Shown piece by piece: positions 6,795 to 14,635 of a stretch of DNA of 32,486 nt. The notes beneath the pieces are model-generated. The model was not told where the DNA came from. It saw only the letters and a program-made list of their open reading frames with translations, and did not search any database. The DNA is from Clostridiales bacterium (GTDB lineage: Bacteria; Bacillota_A; Clostridia; Oscillospirales; Oscillospiraceae). Within the stretch, counting starts at the first letter, position 1. Each line of letters begins with the position of its first letter. The stretch covers positions 1-32,486 of the forward strand of contig DXTB01000011.1 in NCBI GenBank assembly GCA_019410105.1. The letters run 5' to 3'. The position numbers and the translations under genes were made by a program.

Positions 6795-8081
6795 TTAGGT
6801 ATCTATCTTTGTGTCATCGGTTATCTGTCCCTGCACCGGCCGGTTCATTTCGATCCAAACCCGGTTTACCTCTTCCATACAGGTAAAATAGAGACTGGTC
6901 AGCAGATTCGTAGGAATTCCAAGCTCTCCGGTCAGTCTATCAATCTTTTCCCAATCCGCATGTTCATAGCTCAGGGCCAGATCGTACAGCATTCCAGCCC
7001 GGCCGGTATGCTGTAAAAGGGCCTCCTTAGCCTCCGCACACAGAGGAATGGGCTTCAGAATCTCCGCCAGCGGAGCATCAATGAGATAATTCAGGGTAGA
7101 AAACATCCCCATTAAGTAGGCATCCGGCTTGGAGATCGGCATATCCTTTGCGTAGTTCATCAGCTTGCTACAGAAGTTGGCCCGCATGAACGACATTCTG
7201 AGAAACTCCTCCGCGCCCTCCTCCATCTGATTCTCGGCATTGCTGGCGCTCAGCAGGTAGACCCATTGACGCAGTTCGCTCAGGCCCATAGTCATGATCG
7301 CCTGGCGTACGCTGGTTACCCGGTGGCGGAGCGCATAATAGCAGGAGTTTGCCATCCGCAGCAGGCCATAGGTCAGCGTAGCATCTACGGAAATAATCTG
7401 CTCAATCTCCTCCACATCCGGCTCGTCCCGCGTCATCGCCACCATTAGGCGGAAGAAGTTGCTCTGCAAATATCCGCTGCTGTGGGTCTGTGTGGTCAGC
7501 TTTTCCGCCACATAGGGGCCCTCCAGGGCATCCACCCCCAGCTTGACGGCCTTCTGGTAGGTTTCCTCCCGGTCAATCCCCACGGCGATACACTGCTTTT
7601 TCATGCTGTGGGCGATGTCGATGATGTTTTTCAGCGTCAGCTCCGGCGTGGTCTGGATGTTCAGCTTAATGTAGTCGATCCGGTCCAGGATTCCCAGATA
7701 GCGCGGGGCAAACTGGAATTCATTGACCGCCACCTGATAGCCCTCTTTTGCATACTGCTGCACCATATGCATGGCCAGGGGATGAATGATAACGCTGTCG
7801 TCAATCTGGATCACCAGCTCCCCCTTGTCAAAGAGGTGGGGCGTTTTTTTCATCAGAAGCGTGGTGGTGAAGGTCATAAAATTCAGTGAGCCGCGCAGCA
7901 GCTTATCGGTATTCATGGTGAGGAAATTGTAAATGGTGTCCGCTGCGGCAAAGTCGTTCTCCCTGACGTTTTTGCCGTTGTCGCCAAAGGCCTGGTTTTC
8001 CCCGTGGTACTGGATCTCATAGCCGATGATCTTATTTGCCTGGTCTTTGATGGGCTGACGAACGATATATTTGCTGCTCAT
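6795..8081 (-). CDS. EAL-like/HDOD signalling protein (YuxH-type), degenerate EAL
   Basis: The 428-aa product has an N-terminal EAL-type barrel (about residues 5-200) and a C-terminal HDOD domain (about 205-400), the layout of YuxH-type proteins. The first EAL motif, normally ExLxR, reads GYEIQYHG at residues 20-27, and the metal-binding acidic set is incomplete. The enzyme is therefore unlikely to hydrolyse cyclic di-GMP and more likely binds a partner or ligand. The HDOD part includes LTYGLLRMANSCYYALRHRVTSVRQAI (in two blocks), typical of the fold. I chose the ATG at 8081, which overlaps the cheV stop as ATGA, over an in-frame codon at 8105. It is the last gene of the flagellar operon and may link a signalling input to motility; that role is inferred. 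No terminator follows before the junction near 6790. Confidence 0.85.
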   Translation of the reverse strand: MSSKYIVRQPIKDQANKIIGYEIQYHGENQAFGDNGKNVRENDFAAADTIYNFLTMNTDKLLRGSLNFMTFTTTLLMKKTPHLFDKGELVIQIDDSVIIHPLAMHMVQQYAKEGYQVAVNEFQFAPRYLGILDRIDYIKLNIQTTPELTLKNIIDIAHSMKKQCIAVGIDREETYQKAVKLGVDALEGPYVAEKLTTQTHSSGYLQSNFFRLMVAMTRDEPDVEEIEQIISVDATLTYGLLRMANSCYYALRHRVTSVRQAIMTMGLSELRQWVYLLSASNAENQMEEGAEEFLRMSFMRANFCSKLMNYAKDMPISKPDAYLMGMFSTLNYLIDAPLAEILKPIPLCAEAKEALLQHTGRAGMLYDLALSYEHADWEKIDRLTGELGIPTNLLTSLYFTCMEEVNRVWIEMNRPVQGQITDDTKIDT

Positions 8082-9019
8082 GCCTGTCCTGCCTCCCGCT
8101 TCCATCTGCTGCGCTCCAAAAGATGGTCCACAATTCCGATCAAATGCCCGATTTCCGGCTTGCTCAACTGCTCATCCGCACCGACCTCTTTGCCCTTGCG
8201 GCGCATCTCCTCTGTAATCAGGGAGGAGAAAATGATCACTGGAATGGCCTGCAGCTCTTTATCCTCCTTGATCCGCTTGGTGAGGTTATGGCCGTCCATC
8301 TGGGGCATCTCCAGGTCGGTAATCACAATAGAAACCTGTCCGGTGGGGCCCCCGCCGTCCTTACACGCCTGCAGCGCCTCCCACAGCTCTGCGCCGTTTT
8401 GGAACATGCGCAGGTTGGTATACCCCGCCTTAGTCAGCGCGGTACGGATCATCTGGGACAGCAGGATGGAGTCCTCCGCGACCCAGACCGGCTCGCTTCG
8501 CTTCTCCCGCTTACCCATAGCATCCACCTCACTGAGCTGGATACCGGTCTCCGGCGCAATCTCGGCCACAATCTTTTCAAAATCCAGAATCGTGACCAAG
8601 TCCTTGCCGCACTGAGCGATTCCGGTGGCAACCCCGTCTGCGCCCCCGGAAACCGTGTTGTCCGGCTTCTGGATGTCCCGCCACGAGATACGGCTGATCC
8701 CCACTACCGTATGGACGCGGAAGGCAATGTGCATTTTATTGAAATTGGTGATAATGAAGAGATCCTTTTCCCCTTTGGGTTCGGTATGTCCACTGAGATA
8801 CTCCGGCAGATCCACCACGGTAATCACGATGTCCCGGGGTTTAAAAATCCCTTCCACTGCCGGGTGGGCATGGGGCATTGGGTGCACCGGCGCCGACAGC
8901 ATAATCTCACGCACCTTGGCCACATTGATCCCGTAGAGATTTCCGTCAATGGTAAACTCCATGATCTCAATCTCGTTTGTCCCCGTCTCCAATAAAATTC
9001 CGTCTTTGTTGTTTTCCAT
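8078..9019 (-). CDS. cheV: Chemotaxis coupling protein CheV (CheW-like plus receiver domain)
   Basis: The 313-aa product has a CheW-like domain (about residues 15-160: IEIMEFTIDGNLYGINVAKVREI, then FKPRDIVITVVDLPEYL) followed by a response-regulator receiver domain (about 177-302) with the acidic pair E182-D183, phospho-acceptor D235 in VITDLEMPQMDG, S265 and K287 in SKPE. CheV couples receptors to CheA and, when phosphorylated, helps adaptation. The start at 9019 has GGGGGA 7 bases upstream; the in-frame ATG at 9034 would abut that site. It follows cheD by about 40 bases and overlaps the next gene by ATGA. CheA and CheW are not in this window, so its partners must be encoded elsewhere. Confidence 0.93.
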   Translation of the reverse strand: MENNKDGILLETGTNEIEIMEFTIDGNLYGINVAKVREIMLSAPVHPMPHAHPAVEGIFKPRDIVITVVDLPEYLSGHTEPKGEKDLFIITNFNKMHIAFRVHTVVGISRISWRDIQKPDNTVSGGADGVATGIAQCGKDLVTILDFEKIVAEIAPETGIQLSEVDAMGKREKRSEPVWVAEDSILLSQMIRTALTKAGYTNLRMFQNGAELWEALQACKDGGGPTGQVSIVITDLEMPQMDGHNLTKRIKEDKELQAIPVIIFSSLITEEMRRKGKEVGADEQLSKPEIGHLIGIVDHLLERSRWKREAGQA

Positions 9020-9059
9020 GACCCATTCCCCCACTTTCAGATTGTTCTATTCCTACCGG

Positions 9060-9542
9060 CTAAAAAATGAGCTCCGGCTTTCCGTAGCAGCGGACACAGC
9101 CTTGTCCGGTGGCCGCGTCAAAGAGCAGGGTCCGGGCCACCGTGCCGCCTACATCCTCCTGTAGCAGCCGGACGCCCTCTGTACGCAGCGTCATATGGAC
9201 GCTTTCAATATTCCGCTGTCCAATATTGCCCAGATTTCCACCGCCGGCTACCTCAAACATGCGGGCTCCGCCGGCAATTTTGGCTGTAACCCGCGCCCGT
9301 TTGGCGCCTCGCCGCTCCATTTCCCGCAGCGTCTCCCGGATGCCGGTATCCGCATACTTGAGCGGGGACTTCCGCCCCGTCTCCAGATTCAGGGGCAGCA
9401 TGATGTGGAGCAGGGCGGCCAGCTTGAGCATGGGATCATAGAAGCAGATTCCAATGCAGGAGCCCAGGGCGTAAGTCACCAGCATCCCACTGCCCTGCGC
9501 CATTTTCATGTCGGCGATCCCAACCACCAGCTTGTCATTCAT
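9060..9542 (-). CDS. cheD: Chemoreceptor glutamine deamidase CheD
   Basis: CheD deamidates glutamines of chemoreceptors and, in Bacillus and Thermotoga, also binds CheC and raises its activity on CheY-P. Counting from the ATG at 9542 (160 aa), the catalytic residues have the exact family spacing: T23 and C29 in VTYALGSCIGICFYD and H46 in LLHIMLP. The C-terminal fold is also typical (IAGGARMFEV, NIGQRNIESV, DVGGTVARTLLFDAATGQ). A GTG three codons upstream (9551) is an alternative start. The gene overlaps the end of cheC, matching the cheC-cheD pairing of many Firmicutes and supporting joint production of the complex. Confidence 0.95.
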   Translation of the reverse strand: MNDKLVVGIADMKMAQGSGMLVTYALGSCIGICFYDPMLKLAALLHIMLPLNLETGRKSPLKYADTGIRETLREMERRGAKRARVTAKIAGGARMFEVAGGGNLGNIGQRNIESVHMTLRTEGVRLLQEDVGGTVARTLLFDAATGQGCVRCYGKPELIF

Positions 9543-10155
9543 CCAAAACACCCAGCTTCCGCAGCAGGAAATTGAGGGAACGCACGTCAGGTGACAGCAG
9601 GAGGCGGCAGGGCACGCTGTACTTTTCGCAGATGAAATTGGTGCCGATGGTCATAATGTAATCCGACTGTCCTCCAAACTCCGCCATGGGCACCGTAATA
9701 ATCGCCCCCTGCATGTCCACAGCAAAGCCAGGCACCGATGGCTGAATCGTTACCCCAGCCAATCCAGAGAGGGCGTTGACGAAGGTGGAGATCATGATGT
9801 TGCCCACCTCTACCAGGGCTGAGCGGTCCAGCTCCGAGAGCTGCCCATATTCGCAAACCGTCCGGTTCATCATGCGGCCCAGCACCTGATTGATAAAGTC
9901 CATCTGCTGTACCGAGAGCATAATACCGTTGATTTCCCCGCCCAGACGCACCAGCACACCGGCCGTGATCACCTCCGGCCCGCCGATCCAGTCGATGGCC
10001 TCGTTGTAACCGAGGATGCGCACCTCCGGCATTTCAATGCGCACCTCACACTGGAGCAGGCTGGAGAGGGCCGTCGCCGCGTTGCCCGTCCCGATGCTGC
10101 CGATCTCCCGGAGCGTATCCAGTTCCAGGCCGCTGAGTTCATTAAAATTTTTCAC
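9535..10155 (-). CDS. cheC: CheY-P phosphatase CheC
   Basis: The 206-aa protein has the two-fold repeated CheC fold. Each half normally carries a D/S-x3-E-x2-N active site. The second half has it intact (S112, E116, N119 in SALVEVGNIM). In the first half the sequence is LDTLREIGSIG, giving D13, E17 but Ser20 where Asn is expected, so that site may be weak or lost. CheC dephosphorylates CheY-P and partners CheD, which is encoded immediately downstream with an overlapping start. The gene begins at GTG with AGGGA 6 bases upstream. It follows the flgG-like gene by 13 bases. Confidence 0.94.
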   Translation of the reverse strand: MKNFNELSGLELDTLREIGSIGTGNAATALSSLLQCEVRIEMPEVRILGYNEAIDWIGGPEVITAGVLVRLGGEINGIMLSVQQMDFINQVLGRMMNRTVCEYGQLSELDRSALVEVGNIMISTFVNALSGLAGVTIQPSVPGFAVDMQGAIITVPMAEFGGQSDYIMTIGTNFICEKYSVPCRLLLSPDVRSLNFLLRKLGVLDE

Positions 10156-10168
10156 GTATTTTCCCTGC

Positions 10169-10900
10169 CTATCCGTTTGTCAGGTTGTTGACCGTCGTCT
10201 CGATTTCGTCCGCTGTCTGCATCATGCGCAGGACATAGCTGTATGTCCGCTGGGCCTCAATCACCTTTCCCATCTCAGAAGCTAAGTCCACATTGGAGCT
10301 CTCCAGATAGCCCTGGCGCACCTCCGAGGGGCTCATCCACACCGCACCGTTTTTCTCCGTGGTCACAAACCGGCCGCTGCCCACATGCTGAAGGCCGTCC
10401 AGGTATTGAATGGTAAACACGCCCACAGGCTGGCGCGCCTCAGCGTCCGTCACCACAATGGGATAGCCGTTGGTGTCCAGAACCTGCCGGCCCTCTCCAT
10501 CCGCCAGATAGTAAAGCGTATCCGTTGTTCCGTCCTCCTTTGTCTGCTGAAACGAGGACAGGGCGAAGGAGCCGTCCCGGGTGTAGGAAATCTCTCCGGT
10601 ATCCGGGTCATACAGGGCGAAAAAGCCGTCGCCCACAATGGCGTAATCCTGCTTGCGCCCCGTCTCCTCCATCGCTGCGGAGCGGAAATCCGTGATGGTG
10701 GACACCATGCGGGTACCGCTGCCCTTGGGGAGCTGCTGGCCGTCGATACCGTCTACCATCCGGTACATCAGAGCCTCAAAGGCGGGCTTCTCCGCCCGGA
10801 ATCCAAAGGTGTTCGCGTTGGCCATATTATTGCCCTGGACTCCCATGCGCTCCATTTGCTGCTGCGCGCCCACCGTGGCGGTATAAAAAGCCTGAAGCAT
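10169..10900 (-). CDS. flgG: Flagellar hook-basal body rod protein, FlgG/FlhP-like
   Basis: The 243-aa product is a rod-hook family protein secreted by the flagellar export apparatus. It has the N-terminal rod signature (GVQGNNMANANTFGFR at about residues 20-35), the central DYAIVGDGFFALYDPDTGEISYTRDGSF block, and a C-terminal heptad region GYLESSNVDLASEMGKVIEAQRTYSYVLRMMQTADEI (two blocks). Those match distal rod protein FlgG, although it is a little shorter than the usual 260 aa. It sits directly downstream of a FlgF-like paralogue, like the flhO-flhP pair of Bacillus. GGAGGAGAACG precedes the ATG. The exact rod position, FlgG or FlgF, is inferred from the C-terminus. Confidence 0.87.
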   Translation of the reverse strand: MLQAFYTATVGAQQQMERMGVQGNNMANANTFGFRAEKPAFEALMYRMVDGIDGQQLPKGSGTRMVSTITDFRSAAMEETGRKQDYAIVGDGFFALYDPDTGEISYTRDGSFALSSFQQTKEDGTTDTLYYLADGEGRQVLDTNGYPIVVTDAEARQPVGVFTIQYLDGLQHVGSGRFVTTEKNGAVWMSPSEVRQGYLESSNVDLASEMGKVIEAQRTYSYVLRMMQTADEIETTVNNLTNG

Positions 10901-10916
10901 CGTTCTCCTCCTCTGC

Positions 10917-11669
10917 TTATAAGCGTCCCAGCTCTGTTGTCGCCTTGGTCAGCACGCCGTCATAGAGCTTCAGCACCTGTGCGGCGCTCTGAAGCGCCCG
11001 CTGGGCCGTCATCATATCGCTCATCTCCTGGAGCATGTCCACGTTGGCATTCTCCACCCATTTCCAGTGGAGCTTTGCCTGGGAGGGAGCCGGCGCCTGC
11101 CCATTCGCACCGAACAGGCCGCTCTCATTTTTCTCCAGCAGCCCGTTGTCCGCAAAGGCATACAGGCCCAGCCGGCCCACATAGCCGCCGCCCTCTGTAT
11201 AGAGGTTCCCTGCCTGATCGGCCCGGATACGGTCGGTGGCCAGATAGACCGGTTGTCCATCCGCCCCCAGGACCCGCCCATGGGCGGGCAGGCAAAGATA
11301 GCCCTCCCCATCCAGAGAAAAGCTGCCGCTGCGGGTGTACTCGACGCCCTGAGCCGTTTGGATGGCGAAAAAGCCATCCCCTTCGATGGCGAAGTCCAGC
11401 GTCAGCCCCGTCTCCTCCAGGCTTCCCTGGCTATAGTCCACATAGAGCTGGCTGGGGGCCAGGATATAGCTCTCCTCACCGATCACGGTGGGGCTGCTTT
11501 TGTCCTTATTGCCCACCCGGCTGATCAGCACTTCCTGGAAGGTGCTGTCCGTATACTGCTCCGCCTTATACCCGGAGGTGGAGAGATTCGTCATGTTGTT
11601 GGCAACCGTGTCCAGCCGGCGGCTCTGGGACAGGATGCCGGAGGTCAGGTTGTAAAACCCTTTTGTCAT
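10917..11669 (-). CDS. flgF: Flagellar hook-basal body rod protein, FlgF/FlhO-like
   Basis: The 250-aa product begins MTKGFYNLTSGILSQSRRLDTVANNMTNLSTSGYK (two blocks), the N-terminal rod helix of the FlgF/FlgG family, and carries TLDFAIEGDGFFAIQT followed by VEYTRSGSFSLDGEGYL and a C-terminal VENANVDMLQEMSDMMTAQRAL. It should build the rod together with FlgB, FlgC and the next gene product. It follows fliA by 25 bases and precedes the flgG-like gene by 16. The split of FlgF and FlgG roles between the two paralogues rests on N-terminal resemblance to FlhO. Confidence 0.85.
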   Translation of the reverse strand: MTKGFYNLTSGILSQSRRLDTVANNMTNLSTSGYKAEQYTDSTFQEVLISRVGNKDKSSPTVIGEESYILAPSQLYVDYSQGSLEETGLTLDFAIEGDGFFAIQTAQGVEYTRSGSFSLDGEGYLCLPAHGRVLGADGQPVYLATDRIRADQAGNLYTEGGGYVGRLGLYAFADNGLLEKNESGLFGANGQAPAPSQAKLHWKWVENANVDMLQEMSDMMTAQRALQSAAQVLKLYDGVLTKATTELGRL

Positions 11670-11694
11670 ATGGCCTTCTCCCTTCTGCTGTGTA

Positions 11695-12498
11695 CTACGC
11701 TCCTATGTACTGCTTCATGTAGGCCTGGAGCCGCTGAATGGCCCGGTTATGGATTTGTGAAATACGCGGCGCGCTGACCCCAAGGACCTGTGCAATCTCC
11801 TTCATGGTCAGCTCTTTTTCATAATACAGGGAGAGCACCAGCCGCTCATTCTCCCGCAGGGAGGCGATTCCCCGGCGCAGCACCTCGTGCAGCTCCTTTT
11901 GCTGATAAGCATCCTCCGGCGGATTGCCGGACAGTGCCTTGCCGGTTACATTCCCATAGGTGTCCAAAAGCACCTCGAAAGACATCAGGTTGGAAAACGC
12001 CGTTTCAGAGAGGAGCTCCTCATAGTCCTTCTGGCTGAGCTTCAGGTAGTCTGCCATCTCCTGATCGCTGGGGGTATGGCCCAGCTCTATGGACAGCTCC
12101 TCAGCCGCCCGCTTCAGCCGGGTGGCCTTCTGCCGGATCCTCCGCGGAATCCAGTCCTGCTTGCGTACCAGGTCGATCACCATTCCCCGCAGCCGCTTTG
12201 CGATGTACGCCTCGAACTTGACCTCCTTTTCGGGGTCATACTTGTCCACAGCGCTGAGCAGAACCAAAATTCCCTCATGGATCACATCATCCAACTGGGT
12301 AAACCCGCTGAACAGCCCGCAGGTCTGAATCGCAATCCGGCGTACCAGATCGGTATACCGCAGCACCAGGGCCCACTTCAGCTCCATATCCCCCGTCTCC
12401 TTGTAGCGCAGCAGAAGGGTCTGATTGTCCATCTGGTCGACCGCCTGCTGACCTCCGCTGGGGGCTAGGGCCGTTTCCATCTGTTTTAACTTATTCAT
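11695..12498 (-). CDS. fliA: Flagellar RNA polymerase sigma factor sigma-28 (FliA/SigD)
   Basis: The 267-aa protein is a sigma-70 family member of the FliA/SigD/WhiG group. Region 2 covers about residues 42-105 (FTQLDDVIHEGILVLLSAVDKYDPE then FEAYIAKRLRGMVIDLVRKQDWIPRR), region 3 about 120-170, and region 4 about 210-262 with the helix-turn-helix LTMKEIAQVLGVSAPRISQIH. It directs transcription of late flagellar genes such as flagellin. I place the start at ATG 12498, with AAGGG 7 bases upstream; the in-frame ATG at 12516 has no ribosome site. It follows flhA by 20 bases with no flhF or flhG between. No anti-sigma factor FlgM gene is visible in the window. Confidence 0.94.
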   Translation of the reverse strand: MNKLKQMETALAPSGGQQAVDQMDNQTLLLRYKETGDMELKWALVLRYTDLVRRIAIQTCGLFSGFTQLDDVIHEGILVLLSAVDKYDPEKEVKFEAYIAKRLRGMVIDLVRKQDWIPRRIRQKATRLKRAAEELSIELGHTPSDQEMADYLKLSQKDYEELLSETAFSNLMSFEVLLDTYGNVTGKALSGNPPEDAYQQKELHEVLRRGIASLRENERLVLSLYYEKELTMKEIAQVLGVSAPRISQIHNRAIQRLQAYMKQYIGA

Positions 12499-12518
12499 GC
12501 AGATACCCTTCCCCATCT

Positions 12519-14606
12519 CTATGCACGCTTTTCCTGCGGCTGAAGTGTAATGTTGCCAATGGCCTGTATCTGCACATTGCTCGTGATTTCATTAAAGGAG
12601 AGCACATAGATGTCGGGATAGAACGTGGCGAGCATACGGCTGAGATAGACACGGATAATCTGGCTGGTCAGCAGAATGGGCGTTTGGGAGAGCTCCTCAA
12701 ATTTCTTCCGCAGCTCTCCCACCTGCTGTACGATCTGCTGCACAATATCAGGGCTGAGCGCCAGATAGACGCCGTGCTCGTTCTTGGTCAGGGCGGCCAG
12801 TACCTTCTTTTCCAGCTCCGCATCCAGCGTCACTACCCGAAGCTGCCCATTTTCGCAGAACTTCCGGGTAATGGTCCGTCCCAATGCGCCGCGCACCTGT
12901 TCGGTGATCATGTCGATATCATGGGTCGTGGTACTGGCCTCCACCACCGCCTCCAGAATGGCCGCCAGATCCCGGATGGGGATGCCCTCCCGCAGCAGGC
13001 TGCGCAGGATCTTTTCCAGGTTGGCGTAGGAGATGACGTTGGGGATCACATCGGCCACCAGCTCCGGCTCCGTCTTTTTCAGATTCTCCACAAGCTGCAA
13101 GGTCTCCGAGCGGTTGAGCAGCTCATAGGCATGCTTTTTGATCGTCTCCGACAGGTGGGTAAGCATAACGGTCAGGGGTGTGATAACCGTATACCCGTAG
13201 ATCTCCGCCATTTCCTTGTTCTCCGGCAAAATCCAGCGGGAGGGGATGCCGTAGGCCGGCTCCACCGTCTCAATCCCGTCAATCGTTCCCGCCGGATTGG
13301 ACGGCTCCAGGGCCAGATAATAGTCCACCAGAATCTCTCCCCGGGCCACCTCCTCCCCCCGGATTTTGATCACATACTGGTTGGTTCCCAGCGCTGCACC
13401 GTCGTGGAGGCGGATGGAGGGGATGACAAAGCCCATATCCTGGGCATACTGCCGGCGGAATATCACAATGCGGCTGATCAGCTTGCCGCCGCTTTTCTCA
13501 TCCACCAACGGGATCAGGCTGTAGCCGAATTCCATCTCGATCGGCTCCACCGCCAGGAGGGAATAGACATTGTTGATGTCCTTGAAGTAGTCGGTTTCGC
13601 TGGCCGCCTGAAGCTCCGGGGCGGCTGCCGCCTCCGGGGCGGGCTGTTCCTCCAGTGCCTTCTGCTCAGTGAGCTTCCGGTCGCTCAAGAAGCCGCCAAT
13701 ACCCAGGCCGCAGCCCACCAGCAGGAGCGGCGCCGTGGGAGCGCCGGGCACCAGCCCCAGCAGCGCTAAAATAATGCCGGTGGCCAGGATCGCCCTGGGC
13801 TGGGCCTTAAACTGTCCCAGCACGTCGCTGTTCAGGCTGCCGTCCGACACGGAACGGGTCACGATCATACCGGTAGCGGTGGAGATCATCAGGGCCGGGA
13901 GCTGGGACACCAGACCGTCGCCGATGGTGGCGATGGAATACTGGTTCAAAACCGTAGCCAGATCTCCGCCGCCCTGCACGATGCCGATAATTAAGCCTGC
14001 CACAAAGTTGATGACCGTAATAATCAGCGACATGACGGCGTCGCCCTTGACGATCTTGGTTGCGCCGTCCATGGCGCCGTAGAAGTCGGCCTCCTTCTGG
14101 ATCTTATAACGCCGCAGCCGGGCTTCCTTCTCGTCAATAAGGCCGGAGCTCAAATCCGCGTCGATGGCCATCTGCTTTCCGGGCATGGCGTCCAGCGTGA
14201 AGCGGGCGGCCACCTCGGAGACGCGCTCCGCTCCTTTGGTGATCACAATAAATTGCACCAGTACAATGATTAAGAAAATCAAAATTCCGATGACAATATT
14301 CCCCTGGGTAATCAGCGTACCGAAGGATTTGATTACCATACCCGCATCGCCGCCCTCGGAGAGGATCAGGCGTGTGGAGGATACGTTGAGGCCCAGGCGG
14401 AACAGGGTCGTTATCAGCAGCAGGGAGGGGAAGATAGAGAACTCCAGCGCCTCCGAGATGCTCATGGTGATCATCAGAATCATGATGGAAATGGCAATGT
14501 TCAGTACAATCAGGATGTCCAGCGCCTGCTTGGGCAGCGGCACCACCAGAAAGAGAACGATGATCACGACCAGCAGCGATATGGAGTTGTTCAGTATCCG
14601 TCTCAT
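12519..14606 (-). CDS. flhA: Flagellar type III export gate protein FlhA
   Basis: The 695-aa product is the full-length export gate subunit FlhA. The N-terminal half carries about eight transmembrane helices beginning ISLLVVIIVLFLVVPLP, with the family signature TTLFRLGLNVSSTRLIL near residues 65-82 and the conserved cytoplasmic loop FTLDAMPGKQMAIDADLSSGLI near 140-160. The C-terminal half, from about residue 340, is the soluble domain that forms a ring and docks export chaperones (PSRWILPENKE, SYANLEKILRSLLREGIPIRDLAAILE in blocks). A linker rich in Glu and Ala lies near 315-340. GGAGAG precedes the ATG. It follows flhB and precedes fliA, a common Firmicutes order. Confidence 0.97.
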   Translation of the reverse strand: MRRILNNSISLLVVIIVLFLVVPLPKQALDILIVLNIAISIMILMITMSISEALEFSIFPSLLLITTLFRLGLNVSSTRLILSEGGDAGMVIKSFGTLITQGNIVIGILIFLIIVLVQFIVITKGAERVSEVAARFTLDAMPGKQMAIDADLSSGLIDEKEARLRRYKIQKEADFYGAMDGATKIVKGDAVMSLIITVINFVAGLIIGIVQGGGDLATVLNQYSIATIGDGLVSQLPALMISTATGMIVTRSVSDGSLNSDVLGQFKAQPRAILATGIILALLGLVPGAPTAPLLLVGCGLGIGGFLSDRKLTEQKALEEQPAPEAAAAPELQAASETDYFKDINNVYSLLAVEPIEMEFGYSLIPLVDEKSGGKLISRIVIFRRQYAQDMGFVIPSIRLHDGAALGTNQYVIKIRGEEVARGEILVDYYLALEPSNPAGTIDGIETVEPAYGIPSRWILPENKEMAEIYGYTVITPLTVMLTHLSETIKKHAYELLNRSETLQLVENLKKTEPELVADVIPNVISYANLEKILRSLLREGIPIRDLAAILEAVVEASTTTHDIDMITEQVRGALGRTITRKFCENGQLRVVTLDAELEKKVLAALTKNEHGVYLALSPDIVQQIVQQVGELRKKFEELSQTPILLTSQIIRVYLSRMLATFYPDIYVLSFNEITSNVQIQAIGNITLQPQEKRA

Positions 14607-14635
14607 AACTCTCCAAGGCTCCTACTTTCTCGCCG

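Noticed and set aside
6750..7016. Frameshift continuation of the truncated ATPase
   Set aside because: The frames beyond 6778 do not resemble the ATPase family; the DNA is the antisense of the EAL-like/HDOD gene, so this is truncation and not a frameshift.
11669..12600. Sigma-28 type promoter near fliA
   Set aside because: I found no TAAA followed by a GCCGATAA-like box at the right spacing in the gaps around fliA; the gaps are too short and the genes look co-transcribed.
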